This document shows, one piece after another, positions 45,501-56,922 of a DNA stretch of 64,000 nucleotides. Source of the stretch: Adineta steineri (Eukaryota; Rotifera; Eurotatoria; Adinetida; Adinetidae); assembly GCA_905250115.1 (NCBI GenBank), contig CAJNOI010000082.1:205789-269788 (forward strand). Direction: 5' to 3'. The stretch's first letter is position 1; each line of letters begins with the position of its first letter. A program made the translations under genes and the position numbers. The notes beneath the pieces are model-generated. The model saw nothing but the letters and a program-made list of their open reading frames with translations. It did no database searches and was not told where the DNA came from.

Positions 45501-47151
45501 TGGTCAGTATGTATTACTCAACGACCATATCAACGATGACCGATACTTTTGCAACTGTTTCGATCGATTTTACGGCACTTTTTGTGAGCATGAAAAGAAG
45601 AAATTAGAGATTGTTTTCAGTAATATGGAAGTTCCATCATACATTCTGAGCTATATTATTTCTCTACGACCAGTCAATTCATGGGTTATTGCAACTGTCA
45701 TCAAAAAATTAATTCACGATCAACACGTCGTTACATTATATAGTGAAGATTTCATTCATATGGCATTTATCAAACACTCATCTGATTATTATTTAGCTGT
45801 AGTACAGGATACATCTATGTATCATGAAAGTATCTTAACATCGATTACTCCTAATCAGCGTTGTTTACGTATCAATGAACTATTCAATTTGACTCTGTTA
45901 AGATTACCACGTATCCGACGCGTAAAATACTATCATCTACCATGTCAAACTCGTTTAGATTTGTGGTGCTTTTTCGATGAAATCTACATGTGTGTGTGTA
46001 CATCAGACAATCATACGAATTGTATTAAATTCGATCATCAACTATCATATGCCTGCAAACACAACGATTTCTGTGACAATGGTGCATCATGTTTTCAAGA
46101 TGATATCACTTGTCCGTCTGGTACTATATGCATCTGTACCGATTGTTATTTCGGTACGCGATGTCAGTTCTATGCTAAAGGTTTTGGTTTGACACTTGAT
46201 GATATTCTCCGTTATGAACTTCGACGTAATTTCTCATTGTCTCAACAACGAGTGTCAATAAAAATGAGTGCTATAGTGACAATGTTCATGTTCGTGCTGG
46301 GCTTGGTCAATGGAATTTTATCCTATTTGACCTTTCGTCGAGAACGATCACAGCAAGTTGGGTGTGGCATGTACTTATTTGCATCATCGATCACTTCAAT
46401 TCTTATTATGATCATATTTATAGTCAAATTCTGGTTTCTGATTCTATCACAAATCGATTTAATCATCAATCGAACGATTCTTCAGTTGGGCTGTAAGTTG
46501 ATAGAATTTTTCCTGAAATTCTTCATATATACGGATAATTGGCTTTATGGATGTGTCGCAATCGAACGAGCTTATGCGGCTGTCATCGGAATCAGTTTTA
46601 ATAAAATAAAGAGTAAGAAAATTGCGAAATGGACAATCTTGGTTCTACCAATCATAATTATGACTACTATTATACATGAACCTCTATATCGAGATTTGTA
46701 TGATGATGAGGAAGAACAACGTACTTGGTGTGTCACGCATTATTCACGATTTGTACAAAATTACAACTCAACAATTATTCTTGTTCATTTTCTCATACCT
46801 TTCATCACCAATTTATTTTCGGCTTTCTTCATCATTCTGATAACTACACGTCAGCGACATGCTGCTCAACCACAATTTACCCATCAACAACATCTTTTTA
46901 AACAATTGGTTGAACATAAGCAGATCCTAATCGGTCCACTGGCTCTAGTCATCTTATCGTTACCACGTCTGATTATTTCTCTATTATCAACATGTATCAA
47001 ATCATCCCGAAATCCATGGTTATATCTTGTTGGTTACTTTGTATCATTCGTACCATCAATGCTCATGTTTATCATTTTTGTATTACCTTCAGATTTATAC
47101 AGTAAAGAATTCAAAGACGCTATCAAAATTTGTCAACGACGTTCACAATGA
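42529..47151 (+). CDS. Giant LDLa/EGF-domain seven-transmembrane receptor
   Basis: An intronless 1540-residue frame. A signal peptide (about 1-18) precedes a very long ectodomain. At about residues 182-260 are LDL-receptor class A modules (DWREICNGQIDCIDDGADEAQC, then CHNGLCIPLDFYKDDEQHPDC). Further Cys/Asp-rich LDLa-like units follow to about 710. EGF-like modules occur at about 760-790, 908-944, 947-977, 988-1022 and 1176-1212, with C-x-C...GxxC endings such as HCSSNWTGTFC. A seven-helix membrane domain starts at about 1245 (KMSAIVTMFMFVLGLVNGIL) and ends at about 1520 with a short cytosolic tail (SKEFKDAIKICQRR). The layout resembles invertebrate LDLa-bearing rhodopsin-like or adhesion-like GPCRs. 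I see no GPS cleavage motif. Ligand unknown; the ectodomain suggests large protein or lipoprotein ligands. Lack of introns over 4.6 kb is striking beside intron-rich neighbours. Confidence 0.88.
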   Translation: MIYLIVLMLWPMVYTSLNLYETDRKVGNGQLQFDCLYYHVANWTDSYELLRTNTSQILKYCRRPLNETSILRLGFPNQHQHIKNYTFKQLRQSNITIDQLISWNAPVDLAERYFLYIEQSTIDDPSSKEIFYRCKDPWFGLRCEYAAAHILIDTDDHPKESFYRTNDWYVKDMINTNRESSCYVHLTCDRGSPMCLDWREICNGQIDCIDDGADEAQCFLLEINECADDEYRCHNGLCIPLDFYKDDEQHPDCLDRSDEPTSRSSFSFCSKDPRFRCEDQVCRSNDMSFSCADGQCVNNFKKSCVNGRNNLVKTAMKAKGNLSHSCSLFMICHTLMIDKINGESCANLSVLSNANNSDLFICESLFQFPTIPVLYGHVRFLYDNNQSKLIQAGINLILPDYICYDAQLCDFISSTFHYQNLTCRHRQQIPVNADLGYDEFLLSLSNYFRPCAAPYIMSNDEQYRQHSSLYCCKNSSKCISKHRLMDRVRDCSMGDDENYKLSCSLQDMHRFKCSDQDTTCWSPSVDPNSCTVFNQKLNLNKILFQNICDGVVHLLPQEIDGQSHSDETECQHWPCSNIYTRCDSFKACPDGHDEYDCLDTKCPLNLYPCISPINYTIICLLMDQVADNIIDCLGATDELQYCYISHVDANDHCWNVTDCISPDQLCDHFRSCPSPVHENFCHKKICLDSLDSIDEAREIFCPLAENKNAIEYFSLKTARIYPLLEESLSAVQFNQQQVKHQSFMKNTQFIPETIGWIRHCPHGLSVVAWQGGDTLINQCFCPPNYYGDLCEYQNQRVSLTLRLLPVSRRSFYAFVVLLIDEYGQVNSYDQFSFITKTGCLKKFNIYLLYSTRPKDISKNYSIHIDVFDKYTLTYHASWHLLIPFSFLPVNRIATNLIIPFQSTRSFKTCHLICKNGGECMQYVNVEKLFCHCSSNWTGTFCDIPVDCNDCSNDSACVGSWNNRPICVCPNNKIGPRCLIPSLHPADKCYNNGQYVLLNDHINDDRYFCNCFDRFYGTFCEHEKKKLEIVFSNMEVPSYILSYIISLRPVNSWVIATVIKKLIHDQHVVTLYSEDFIHMAFIKHSSDYYLAVVQDTSMYHESILTSITPNQRCLRINELFNLTLLRLPRIRRVKYYHLPCQTRLDLWCFFDEIYMCVCTSDNHTNCIKFDHQLSYACKHNDFCDNGASCFQDDITCPSGTICICTDCYFGTRCQFYAKGFGLTLDDILRYELRRNFSLSQQRVSIKMSAIVTMFMFVLGLVNGILSYLTFRRERSQQVGCGMYLFASSITSILIMIIFIVKFWFLILSQIDLIINRTILQLGCKLIEFFLKFFIYTDNWLYGCVAIERAYAAVIGISFNKIKSKKIAKWTILVLPIIIMTTIIHEPLYRDLYDDEEEQRTWCVTHYSRFVQNYNSTIILVHFLIPFITNLFSAFFIILITTRQRHAAQPQFTHQQHLFKQLVEHKQILIGPLALVILSLPRLIISLLSTCIKSSRNPWLYLVGYFVSFVPSMLMFIIFVLPSDLYSKEFKDAIKICQRRSQ

Positions 47152-47176
47152 TGAAGATTATTGATAAGACAAAAGA

Positions 47177-47230
47177 ATATGGGTGTGGGTATCGCAGCAT
47201 AGATATGTTAGCCGACACCCACATTCTCAG
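47177..47230. repeat. GT-rich hairpin repeat, copy 13
   Basis: ATGGGTGTGGGTATCG at the left and CGACACCCACATTCTC at the right; 26 bp after the receptor stop codon. Confidence 0.75.
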
Positions 47231-47637
47231 AATGTTAACTGTTGGTTCTAGGTGTTTTTTTTTATAGAAACTAGCTCTGATCCGCTTGTTGCATCATTAA
47301 CCAAACTGAAAACGCTTACTTAAAATTTTCAATCTATTTTTACTTCTATGTTTCTACAAAAAAATGAAACTACAAACTCCACTTTCGCTGAATTATTTAT
47401 TTCGAATGCTACATACATATTAAAAAAAAATTGATGACATTATATCTATTGTAGAAAAGAATAACTATTACTCTTATGAGAATTTCTTAATTGAAATGTT
47501 ATGTCGTTCTAAATTATGAGTGATTACGATGATTTTTCACTGAAATAACTTTTCTTTCATGTTATCTTCATAATCAGTTACATTTGCAGAAGCCATTTCA
47601 TCAGCAGTGGTATTGCCAACAAATACAAAACTTCCAT

Positions 47638-47722
47638 CTTGAGGGTGTCGGTTTGGGTGGGTGCGAGTGTTGTGCTCTTCTCCTTTGCATACCCGCATCC
47701 ACATCCACACCCACACCTTCAA
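47638..47722. repeat. GT-rich hairpin repeat, copy 14
   Basis: CTTGAGGGTGTCGGTTTGGG at the left and CCACACCCACACCTTCAA at the right; 174 bp beyond the B-box gene stop. Confidence 0.85.
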
Positions 47723-47895
47723 TCAATGTTAAAATATTTTATTAGATTAATGGATTTACAGAATGAGTATTTAAAAACTTCATGTACGATATAAGTAAGA
47801 AAGCAAAGATAACTAAACAATATTACGAAGATTAAAGCAAACACTCACGAGCCTGCACTAAAAGTGAATTTGTTACAGTTTTTTAAGATAATTTG

Positions 47896-48939
47896 TCAGC
47901 AGAGACATACACGATCATTTGCAAAGAAAAGGGTAATGAAAAATTGCCACGGAAACGCACATTGAGCCGTATTAGTTTCCTGTGTTTGATGTGTTTGTTC
48001 GTTTGTTAAACGCAGTTTTCGTTGATCGCAATCGATTAACAACTCATAAACATTGTATTGTTGAAAATTATAATTATGTCCATGAAAGAAACAAACATGA
48101 TCCTGATTAAGAATATTATAAGTGTGATACCAATTAGACTGACAATGGTGCATAGACTGTTGGTATCCAAGTGTATTATAGTTAGCTGCTACCTTGTTAA
48201 AATTTGATTCTATAGGTGTACTTTTTGACACAATACCGCATGAAAAACTGTTATTTGAAGATAGTTTCTCGATTATAAAACGAACTCGATGTTGTCCTGA
48301 TGAATATTCGTGTCTACATCGAGCAACAGCGTACCCATTTAGTGAACCATGTGTTATGATCTTTCGATCGTCAGTAATCTGAACGGTACCCATAGTTTGA
48401 TAGAAGGGACTAATAGAGCTGTTGTCGATATAGATTTTTGAGATTAATCAAGTCTTACTATCATTCTGGTCGAAGTATACTGTCTGAGCTGCATTTAAGT
48501 CAATTTTCAATTGATCAAGTTTTTCCATCCATTCCTTCAACTCTGTTTCGACATAATCATCTTCATCACGAGCTCTGCTTAATTCTTGAGTAAGAACTGC
48601 TAAATTATCTGTCACCTGAGCTCTATGCGTACCAATAATCGTTAGGATTTGTTTTCGAGCATCATCAGCTGCCTGATGTATTTTAGTAATTGATTCCTGT
48701 TCCCATTTGTCGATCCGCTCCATTAGAGGATGACATTTAGGTTGTGCTTCGTGTTCGACAATTAATTGTTGTAACTGATCATGACTGGCACCTACTTCAT
48801 CCATTTGTCTGTTTAGTTGTTGTCGATGTTTAATAACATCACGAGAACAAAATGCATTATTACATCCTCGACAGGTTAAGACACCCGCTGCTTTTTGGCA
48901 TGTTGAGCATAATATTTTTATTTTTCTGGCAGTTGCCAT
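47896..48939 (-). CDS. B-box/coiled-coil protein, TRIM-like, two exons
   Basis: The first exon starts at 48939. It encodes a B-box-type zinc finger (CSTCQKAAGVLTCRGC, then CNNAFCSRDVIKHRQQL) and a long coiled coil (about residues 40-155: QLNRQMDEVGASHDQLQQLI ... ELKEWMEKLDQLKIDLN). The second, ending at 47896, encodes a beta-rich domain (GYAVARCRHEYSSGQHRVRF, SCGIVSKS, YELLIDCDQRKLRL) that resembles a divergent SPRY/B30.2 fold. No RING is seen. TRIM-like proteins act in ubiquitin signalling or RNA binding. The exact junction is unresolved. The obvious donor GTAAGA at 48458 is out of phase with the obvious acceptors; a donor at the GTATAC near 48484 with the acceptor ending GTTCAG would keep the frame. 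Confidence 0.65.
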
Positions 48940-50355
48940 ACCTTCAAGATTGAAAATTCGTTTCTAGTAGATATGAATGATGAGAAAATAATCTAGGAAA
49001 AATTAACAGAAAATGAAAAAAAGGTTATTTTATTCAACTGCTTATAACGTAGTCAAATGAAAAAAAACATCGTCTAAAAACTGCCTCAGAGAAGAGGATA
49101 CGAAAGAGAAAAAAGACGAAGCGACGTGCAGCGGTAACAAAGCGTTTGATTAATAATATGAAACATGTATCGATCTGTTTGTCTATGCATGAGAACGAAC
49201 GATTTTATATTTGCGCACTTGACAACATACTATGTTTATATCCTCTTAATGCTATTTCTATTACGCCCGCAATCTTATCAATAAGCAGATATATCATTAT
49301 ATACTCTTAATTTTGTATTCAAACACTTAAAATGTCGTTTTTCTTTCTTCAAAATAGATATGAATTACTAATCTAGTATAATATTACTATTTTATATACT
49401 TATCTCGAGTTTTCATATATAAATGATCGATAACTAAAGCTATAAAAGTAAGAGTGATATATAACGAATCAATTCGTCAACAGTATGCGAGAACTAGAAG
49501 AGCATGTAAAGGTAAAAGCAAGAGTGAATAAGAAAAAGAACAACATATAGATGTGATATATTAATGCAACGGTAGATGACATTCTTTCTCAACACACTAT
49601 AGAATGAAAACAATGTTGATTCGTCACATTATCATACTTTAATTTCAATGAAAATAATACGTGTTTCTATTGCTTATGATTTTATCAGATCGCCTATAAA
49701 ATTGAAAGTTAGTTTTACTACAATCTCTAATCAATTTGAAAATAATCGAGACAACAATCTGGATGTGCGGATGCATTTGGGTGTTTTGTAAACATAATAT
49801 TCATGTTCAGACCCACACCCTTCAGGTAAAGTATCACAAATCAGGTATAATATTACGAATTTTGCTCAAATGTAAAAGGATTTATTAAAAGACAAGCAAA
49901 ACATACAATGAAAAGATCAACAAACTTGTCAAAAATGAGAAAATTGTTTATTTATTCATTGTTCAATAGACTCGATATTTAATCATTAGTTTTTTAACGT
50001 ATTTCATTTCAGTTTTTAATTACGATGATATATTTCACGTGATATTATAATTATTGTTTGATTTAGTATTGCGTTTTTGTTAAAGCAATTATATATCTGA
50101 TGCAAAAAATTCTAAAATTTATTCCATTACGATGAACTTTTACTACTTCTTTTTCTATATAGAACTTGATTACAATAGTATTAATAATCATGACTGCACT
50201 CAAAAATATATCGAATCAATCGAATAGAATTTTATTAATTGAAAATAAAGAGTGTTAAAGAAATCAAATGATTTCTCATTGTTTAAATATATATAGCATT
50301 GAGTTCACATTCTTTCGAACAATACTAAATCATAAGAACTCAATTTTCTTCACAA
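48940..50355. other. Intergenic, AT-rich
   Basis: No gene or RNA recognised. A hairpin repeat lies at 49759-49825. The flanks should hold the divergent promoters of the B-box gene and the small membrane protein. Confidence 0.4.
49759..49825. repeat. GT-rich hairpin repeat, copy 15 (decayed)
   Basis: CTGGATGTGCGGATGC at the left and CAGACCCACACCCTTCAG at the right. Confidence 0.6.
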
Positions 50356-51277
50356 ATGTCCCGACCAAGTATTTTGCCATTAGTACGATCTTCAAATGAT
50401 TCAATTCAGAATTTTCAATCTCAATCGAAATCAAATGCATGGGATATATCGCAGAATATTAAATCAGAATCACAAAGGTAGAATAATATACTATTAATAA
50501 AGTAAATCTTTATATTCAAATTTAACATTCACAGAACATTTGAGTGTTCAAACTGGAGAGCATGTTTCATCGGATTAATTCTAGCGCTCTTAATATCAGG
50601 TATTGGTTTAGCCGTAATTGTAACAATATGGCAAAATTCAAGTATAAATCATAATAAATTTTCAACTTATATATATATTTGTTTTTAGATTCTACGAGTG
50701 CATCAAATAGTAGGAATAAGTTTCTTTTTCTTCTATGATATATTTAACAATTAAGAGTGTGGCAATTAATCTGTCTCGTGTTTTATCAATATATAACTAT
50801 CTGATAGTAACTATTATTATATTTTCTACTATTTAAGGTACAACTGCTACCACAACAGTAGCATTCACTGACATCATATATTCTCAAAACTTTACCAGTG
50901 GTGTTGCTTCAACAGCACAGTGTCCACCTTGGACAAGTTTTGTAGCTCAATTAACAAATCGATCTTATACATTATTAAGAATGTATGGTACTTTTGATCC
51001 AGTTGGTATATCGACAAATAATTCAACTATTATAGAAAATATTGCTCTAGCTTTAAGAACGTCAACAGCATACGGACCAGTTACATCAAATTCTCATTCA
51101 TGGGTTGTTGGTTTATGTGGAGATGGATACGAATTAAGTGCAAATGGTTCGACATGTCAATGTACAAATCCTGGTTATATTCTACGACCATGTATTAATC
51201 ATCAAGATTATGGCGGAGTAAATAGTACGACTTGTGCTGGCCCAACTCAAACAATGGCTCTAATATTTCGATATTGA
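50356..51277 (+). CDS. Small type II membrane protein with orphan Cys-containing ectodomain
   Basis: Four exons join in frame to 229 residues: 50356-50477, 50535-50641, 50689-50709 and 50838-51277. Residues 1-47 form a Ser-rich cytosolic tail. A hydrophobic segment (CFIGLILALLISGIGLAVIV) follows, then a short Ser/Thr stalk encoded partly by a 21-bp micro-exon. The ectodomain begins near AQCPPWTSFVAQLTNRSYTL, runs through MYGTFDPVGIS and ALRTSTAYG, and ends with cysteine-rich CGDGYELSANGSTCQC. There are several Asn-x-Ser/Thr sites. I do not recognise the ectodomain. The plan (tail, anchor, Thr/Ser stalk, extracellular module) is the same as in the Kelch, UrtA and sedolisin genes of this window, but the leader sequence is unrelated. 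A hairpin repeat starts 8 bp after the stop. Confidence 0.8.
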
Positions 51278-51284
51278 TACAAAT

Positions 51285-51328
51285 CTTGAGGGTGTGGGTA
51301 GTCTTCATTCACCCACACCCACCCTTTT
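51285..51328. repeat. GT-rich hairpin repeat, copy 16
   Basis: CTTGAGGGTGTGGGTAG at the left and CACCCACACCCACCC at the right. It starts 8 bp after a stop codon. Confidence 0.85.
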
Positions 51329-51431
51329 AGATGTATAAATTTTTCTTGTGCTCTTGTATATTGTTAAAACTTCATTCAAAAATCTAGATTATTTATAGTC
51401 AATAAAATAAAAATATTTTTTTTAAGTTGAA

Positions 51432-54400
51432 TTAAGAAAAATAGTCTTTTAGTAATTGAACTAATTGTTTTAAATCTTGTTCATGTTTCTTTGCAATTTG
51501 AATTGATGTTGCATGAAATTGGAGAGTTTCACGTGTTTCAATTTTACCATTTCCAGTTTCCGTGGAAATATGTGTGACTTGATAGAAGATACACTCGAGA
51601 TTTTCTAATGTCTTAAATTGTAATCGAGTTGAATTTATTTGATTTAAGAGAGCAAATTCGCATCGAACTAATCGTTTGAACGAAATAATTTCTACTGTTG
51701 ATTTTAACAATTGTCTGTCAACTGAAACTCGTGGACTGGTACCTGATAAGAGATCTGTTTTACTGGGATCAATGAATAATGATTTCAGATAGTTTGAAAA
51801 TGATTCATGTTTTGAATCGATTTCATTATACGTCGAATAAATCTCGTAGAAATTATCGATAAGTTTTTCACCACTTCTAACAGCACAAGTCCAACATTTT
51901 GAAGTAAACAAAATTTTTTTCAATACTTTTTTATCATCAAATATAAGCGATATATCATTTGATGAAATATCAGAACATTTACAAGTAAGAACATATTGAG
52001 ATGTTGATTTACTCGATGGATCCTGAAATAATAAAATCATATATTTTTCTATTTAGTGAAGAATTCTTTGTACATACCCGGTCTTTTGTAATAGTTTTAA
52101 CAGTAGATTCTTCAAATAAAAATTCCACATCATTAGTTTCTTTGATAAGTTGAGTGAGTTCTTTAATATTTTTGGGTTTTGTTTGATCGATTGATTGTAT
52201 AAATTTTAGAAAAAGTTCACCCCATGATGTGATAAATGTGAATTTAGAATTCGAAGAAAAGATTGTTTTTGCCGAATCAAGTAAAAGTTGAACTAGTTTA
52301 TCTGAAGCATTATTATCTCCAGATTTTTTTGCATCTAAATCGACGGTAAAACAATTATTATTAGATGGTTCCCATTGGATTCGATTGGTTACTGTTGTCA
52401 TACCATTAAAAATAATATTTTGATTAACATTATTCTCAGACACTGCTGACGCAGTTAATGATAATTTTGAGATGACAGATGATGAATCAGAATCAATTGA
52501 TAGACTAGAGTTGTATAAAGGTTCTTTAGATACAACTGCACTTTTCTTTCCTTTAGTTGACGGTATTTCAGAAGATTCTGAATCTGTTTTGTCACTTTTT
52601 TTCGATGTAGGTTTTCTTGTTGGTTTAGCAGATGTGGCAGTTGATTGTTCCGAATCAGTAGAAATCTTCTTTCCTTTGATTGAAGATGTTTCTGAAGTGT
52701 CACGTTCTATCTCTTCATCATTTTTTATTGTAGATTTTTTTGTCTGTTTCTTCGGTGCGACTGTTGATTGTTCAATTAATGATGACGAAGATTTTGTTTC
52801 GGCAATTTTGCTAGGATTACCATCCATACTTTTGGATAGTTTTTCCTTTGTACTACTGTTTTTTAAAGTAGATTGTGTTTCATTAGTATTATGAGATGAA
52901 AGCCATTTTTGAAATTCTTGATCCTGTGTGGTTGTTCCAGCTTTTCCTTTTATCGAACTTTTTAAGCCACTTGATGAAGTTTGTACCGAATTTAATGATG
53001 AAGGACGTTGTGAAAATAAATGATGTCTAGCTACTAGAAATAATTTATTCAAAATACTGTTTGAATCACATATTGGTTGATCGTATTTCTTCATAAATTG
53101 TGGATAAGCTCGACAATATCGTGTTCTTAATCCATAAACTTTTCTTAAATCAATAATTTCACCTGTTTTTGGTGCATCCACGGCACGTGCAAATAATTCA
53201 GCTAAATCTTTACATTCCTTCGATCTTGTACGATCCTTATGAGAATCTGCAATAGCTAAGTGAACATCACAAATTATTCCTTGACTTGCAGCACCAAATG
53301 ATTCAATAATATGATCGATTACAATTTCATTCGTAATATTTGGCACTTTTTTCTTTGCTGAAGGTTCATATGATAATGGTTCATCCATAGCTGTAATTCT
53401 TAGTCGATTACCCCAATAGACCTATATGATAAAAACATATTAAATCGAAATTTCATACAAGTTTATGATAATTTACCCAATATTGATCTCCATCTAAATC
53501 AGATCCAGACATTTCATTTGGATGTGGTCGTGGTCCTTTTTTTGGAAAGACAATACAATCGCGTATACATGCTTTCAATGCAGGAACATTAATAGCAGTA
53601 AATTTTCGAAAATCACCAGGATGTAAACAAGGCATTTTTGCTACTAATACTTCTCCTAGATATTGAAATCGAATAAAATAATTAATTGAGAATCTATTTA
53701 TTTACCTTCTACAACATTATATGGATATTCATTTGTTGAATCAAGATCTTTATATTGAATAAAAACTTGACCATATTCTAACATACCAGTTTCATCCACA
53801 ACTCCAAACATATTTCGTGCTTCATTTAATGGTAATGGTATTCTATTTTTTAATAAATCATCTTTCGTACATGAATATTTTAATTTTCTTAATTGTTCAT
53901 TCTGATTTTGTTGTGATAAAGTCCCTAAAGCTTCATTTTGATATGACATAAAAACTGCATCTCTATTTCCCAAATCGGATAATAACATAATAACTTGATT
54001 ATTAAATTTTAATTCTACTATAAATAACAAAAAACAAATTTTTTTCTTATAATTCTATTTAACAATTAAAACAACAAACTTACATGGTTTACTATGTTCA
54101 CATATTTCTAAAATCCAATGTTGAGATTTAAATTTTTCCATTGAAGGTCTAACTTTAATATAATATTGATCTAATTTAGATTCTGGATCAATAGCTAGCA
54201 TGCCTTTACAACCAGCTATACGAACTTGATAAGCTGATGGTATATCATATCTTGATTGTAATGGAATACCTAATTTTATTGCAACTAAACCAGCGACACC
54301 CCATGACATTTTTCCAATACCATCAGTAAAACAATATTTCTTATTGTCCGTTTCAACATCATCGATCATTGTTGCTAGAAAATTTTCATTTGACGTCGCG

Positions 54401-56203
54401 TTTTCAATATATTTAAATGAAATCTGTTGAAATAATAATGATAAAAAAAGGTTCTATGTTTTAATAAAAAAATCTTCTTACGTCAGTTTCATTTGATGTT
54501 GAAAAATAGAGACCAATTCGAGCAACATAATTAGCAACATTTTTAATACTTGAAAAATCACCTAAAACTCTCCATAATTCTTCAATACTTTTATTTTCTG
54601 AATTAGCAAGAAACCAAAATGACATTTCTTTTAATTGACTTGTTGATGTACCAAATAGACGATATGTTTTATTCATAGCTTTAATTCCATTTAACATTTT
54701 TGATTTAAGTCGACATGTAACTGATTCATCAAAATCTTTTAATATTTTATTATCTTCTTCTCGAATATGTATTAATAAAAAATTATCTTCACCACTTAAT
54801 TGTGGCATTCTTAATGCACGATTTCCAATAGATGTTTCCATTTTTTGATAAAGAATTCGTAATGGTGTTATTGAAATACAACCAAAACAATATGTCGGTT
54901 TTTTTACATTAAGTGGCTTTTCTTCTTTACGCTTTTCTTTCATATAAGCTTCAAAATCAATAAAAATACGTTTTACTTTGTAACAATGATTTTCTTCAAG
55001 TTTTTCTTTAAGATAATAACACATATCATTAAATGAATCGTTCTTAATATAATCAATAAATTCACTATGACGTTGTCCACCATATTTATCTTGAAATAAA
55101 TAACCAAGAGAATAAAGCATTTTCAATGCATATTGTTGTTTATGAGATGCTGATGGTGGTAAAACAAACAGTTGTTTATTCTCTTTTATAAATTCTTTTT
55201 CAAGTGTAACAAAATTTATCGTAAATTTATCATGATATTCATCTGTTTCTTTAGTTAGTTCTTCGAGAAATGCATACGTATGACTTGGATCATGGAATGT
55301 AAGTAGAATATCCGAACTTTTTGATACAATTTTTTCAAATCCACCATCATTCATATTACATACTCTAAATAAAAACAAACAGATTTATCATCAAAGTTGA
55401 GGGTGTGGGATGTGGGTTTGGTTTTGGGTGGACGGGTGTGTGTGTGAGTGGTGGTGGCGAATGAAGAGAGACCACCCACACCCATACCCTTACAATAAAA
55501 ATGCATTTAGATTACCTTTCATATCGAAATTGACCATTGTCTGAAACTTTTCTTTTCATTTTTACAGAATATTTTAACATTAAAACAACACATGGTCGAT
55601 CTTTTGTATTAATAAGTATCGGTTTCTGTATCCATTTAATTGGTAGAAATATTTGTTTTGATTTATCTTTTGACATAATACGTATTGTTTCAGGTTCATT
55701 TTTCCATTTCAATATGCAAAGATCATAAAAAGGAGGATGTTCTTCACTATGTATATTAAAAGTACTATGCGTATACATTGAACCAAAATGAGACTGTACT
55801 GGATAAACATTGACTTTAGTTGGATCATCTGCTAACATTGAACGTCTATTATAGATATAATGAAATGGATCTGATTGCATTGAAAACCAAATGTGTAAGT
55901 ATGCTTTAGTAGTGACCTCTACAAGACGATCACGAATACAATTTGCTTGTCTACGTGTACATGTAAAATCATATGATGGAGTTTGTTGAGCCATTTCATC
56001 TCCACTAATATGAGTAATACCTAATATTCTTCGAAGATTATCACCAACGATACGACCAATAGAGGGTGTAAAGACATTTTTCAACGAACAATAAACTGTT
56101 GACTCCCAATCGTCATAATGACGTTCACTAAAATAGTAGCAACTCACAAATTAAAACTAATTAATAAAATTTAAAAACTATGATACCTTATTTCGTGTGC
56201 CAT
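51432..56203 (-). CDS. Cellular RNA-dependent RNA polymerase (RNAi RdRP)
   Basis: Eight exons join in phase to 1425 residues: 56203-56187, 56127-55516, 55364-54482, 54423-54084, 54017-53706, 53655-53477, 53421-52078 and 52022-51432. The first exon is only 17 bases (MAHEI). The two-barrel polymerase core of eukaryotic QDE-1/EGO-1-type RdRPs is clear: CFTDGIGKMS (about 535-544), PSAYQVRIAGCKGMLAIDP, KMPCLHPGDFRKF, and the catalytic SGSDLDGDQYW with the metal-binding aspartates in DLDGD at 774-778. These enzymes copy RNA to amplify small interfering RNAs. After ICDVHLAIADSHK comes an unusual Ser/Thr/Lys-rich, low-complexity stretch of about 200 residues (about 925-1125). All exons are open, so the gene looks functional. 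A hairpin repeat sits in intron 2. Confidence 0.93.
55396..55492. repeat. GT-rich hairpin repeat, copy 17, inside an RdRP intron
   Basis: GTTGAGGGTGTGGGATGTGG at the left and CCACCCACACCCATACCCTTAC at the right. It fills most of the intron between exons 2 and 3 (55365-55515), which is longer than the neighbouring introns. Confidence 0.85.
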
Positions 56204-56922
56204 ATTGTGTTTTTTGTTGTTGCAAAAAAAGATTGCTCGTGTTTCAAAATGCTAATGCATGGAAGAAAGAAAGAAAAAAAATGAGAAATGTTATTTTTAT
56301 TTTTTCATTCTTTTAAATATAACGTGTATGTTGTGCAATTACAATTTTCTCTAAACATCATTCTGGGTTTTTTTTCATGGAATTTTTTTCTTCTTCCAAC
56401 TATTCTTAATGACATAGCTATAAGTTTGATAATATAAATTTTGTATATGTAAAAAAAATAATTTGTAACTTTTAATTGAAATTTCTACTGTTTTCTTCTG
56501 TAGACTTGTAATTAACAAAAAAAAGTTTTTGTTCAAAATATTAAATCATATATTTCGCCCGAAGGTGTATCATGTCTGATTGTATTTTATAAGAAAAAAA
56601 AACATCATTACACTCAAAGTCTGTACTGCAAGTACATATTTGAATAACATTTTCATCAGAGCAGCGACTCAGAAAGAATATGATCATCATCATGAATTAG
56701 TTGTTTTAAAGAAACAGCAGGATACATTTTATTTAAAATCCATAGAAAAATGAGATTCAATATAGATAATTTATGAGTACATAATGCATTCTAATGAAGT
56801 CAGATGATTATAGTTGTGAACGCACTTAATCAACTATTCGAACTTTTTAAATTTATTCTATTGAAATAGAAAAGAATGATAAGATTATTATTCATTCGTC
56901 TAGTTTTACTTTCTTATTAAAC
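56204..56922. other. Intergenic between divergent RdRP and GPCR
   Basis: AT-rich, poly-A/T tracts, no gene. Should contain both promoters. Confidence 0.4.

Noticed and set aside
52472-52894. Plus-strand 140-residue open frame
   Set aside because: Antisense shadow of the Ser/Lys-rich RdRP insertion.
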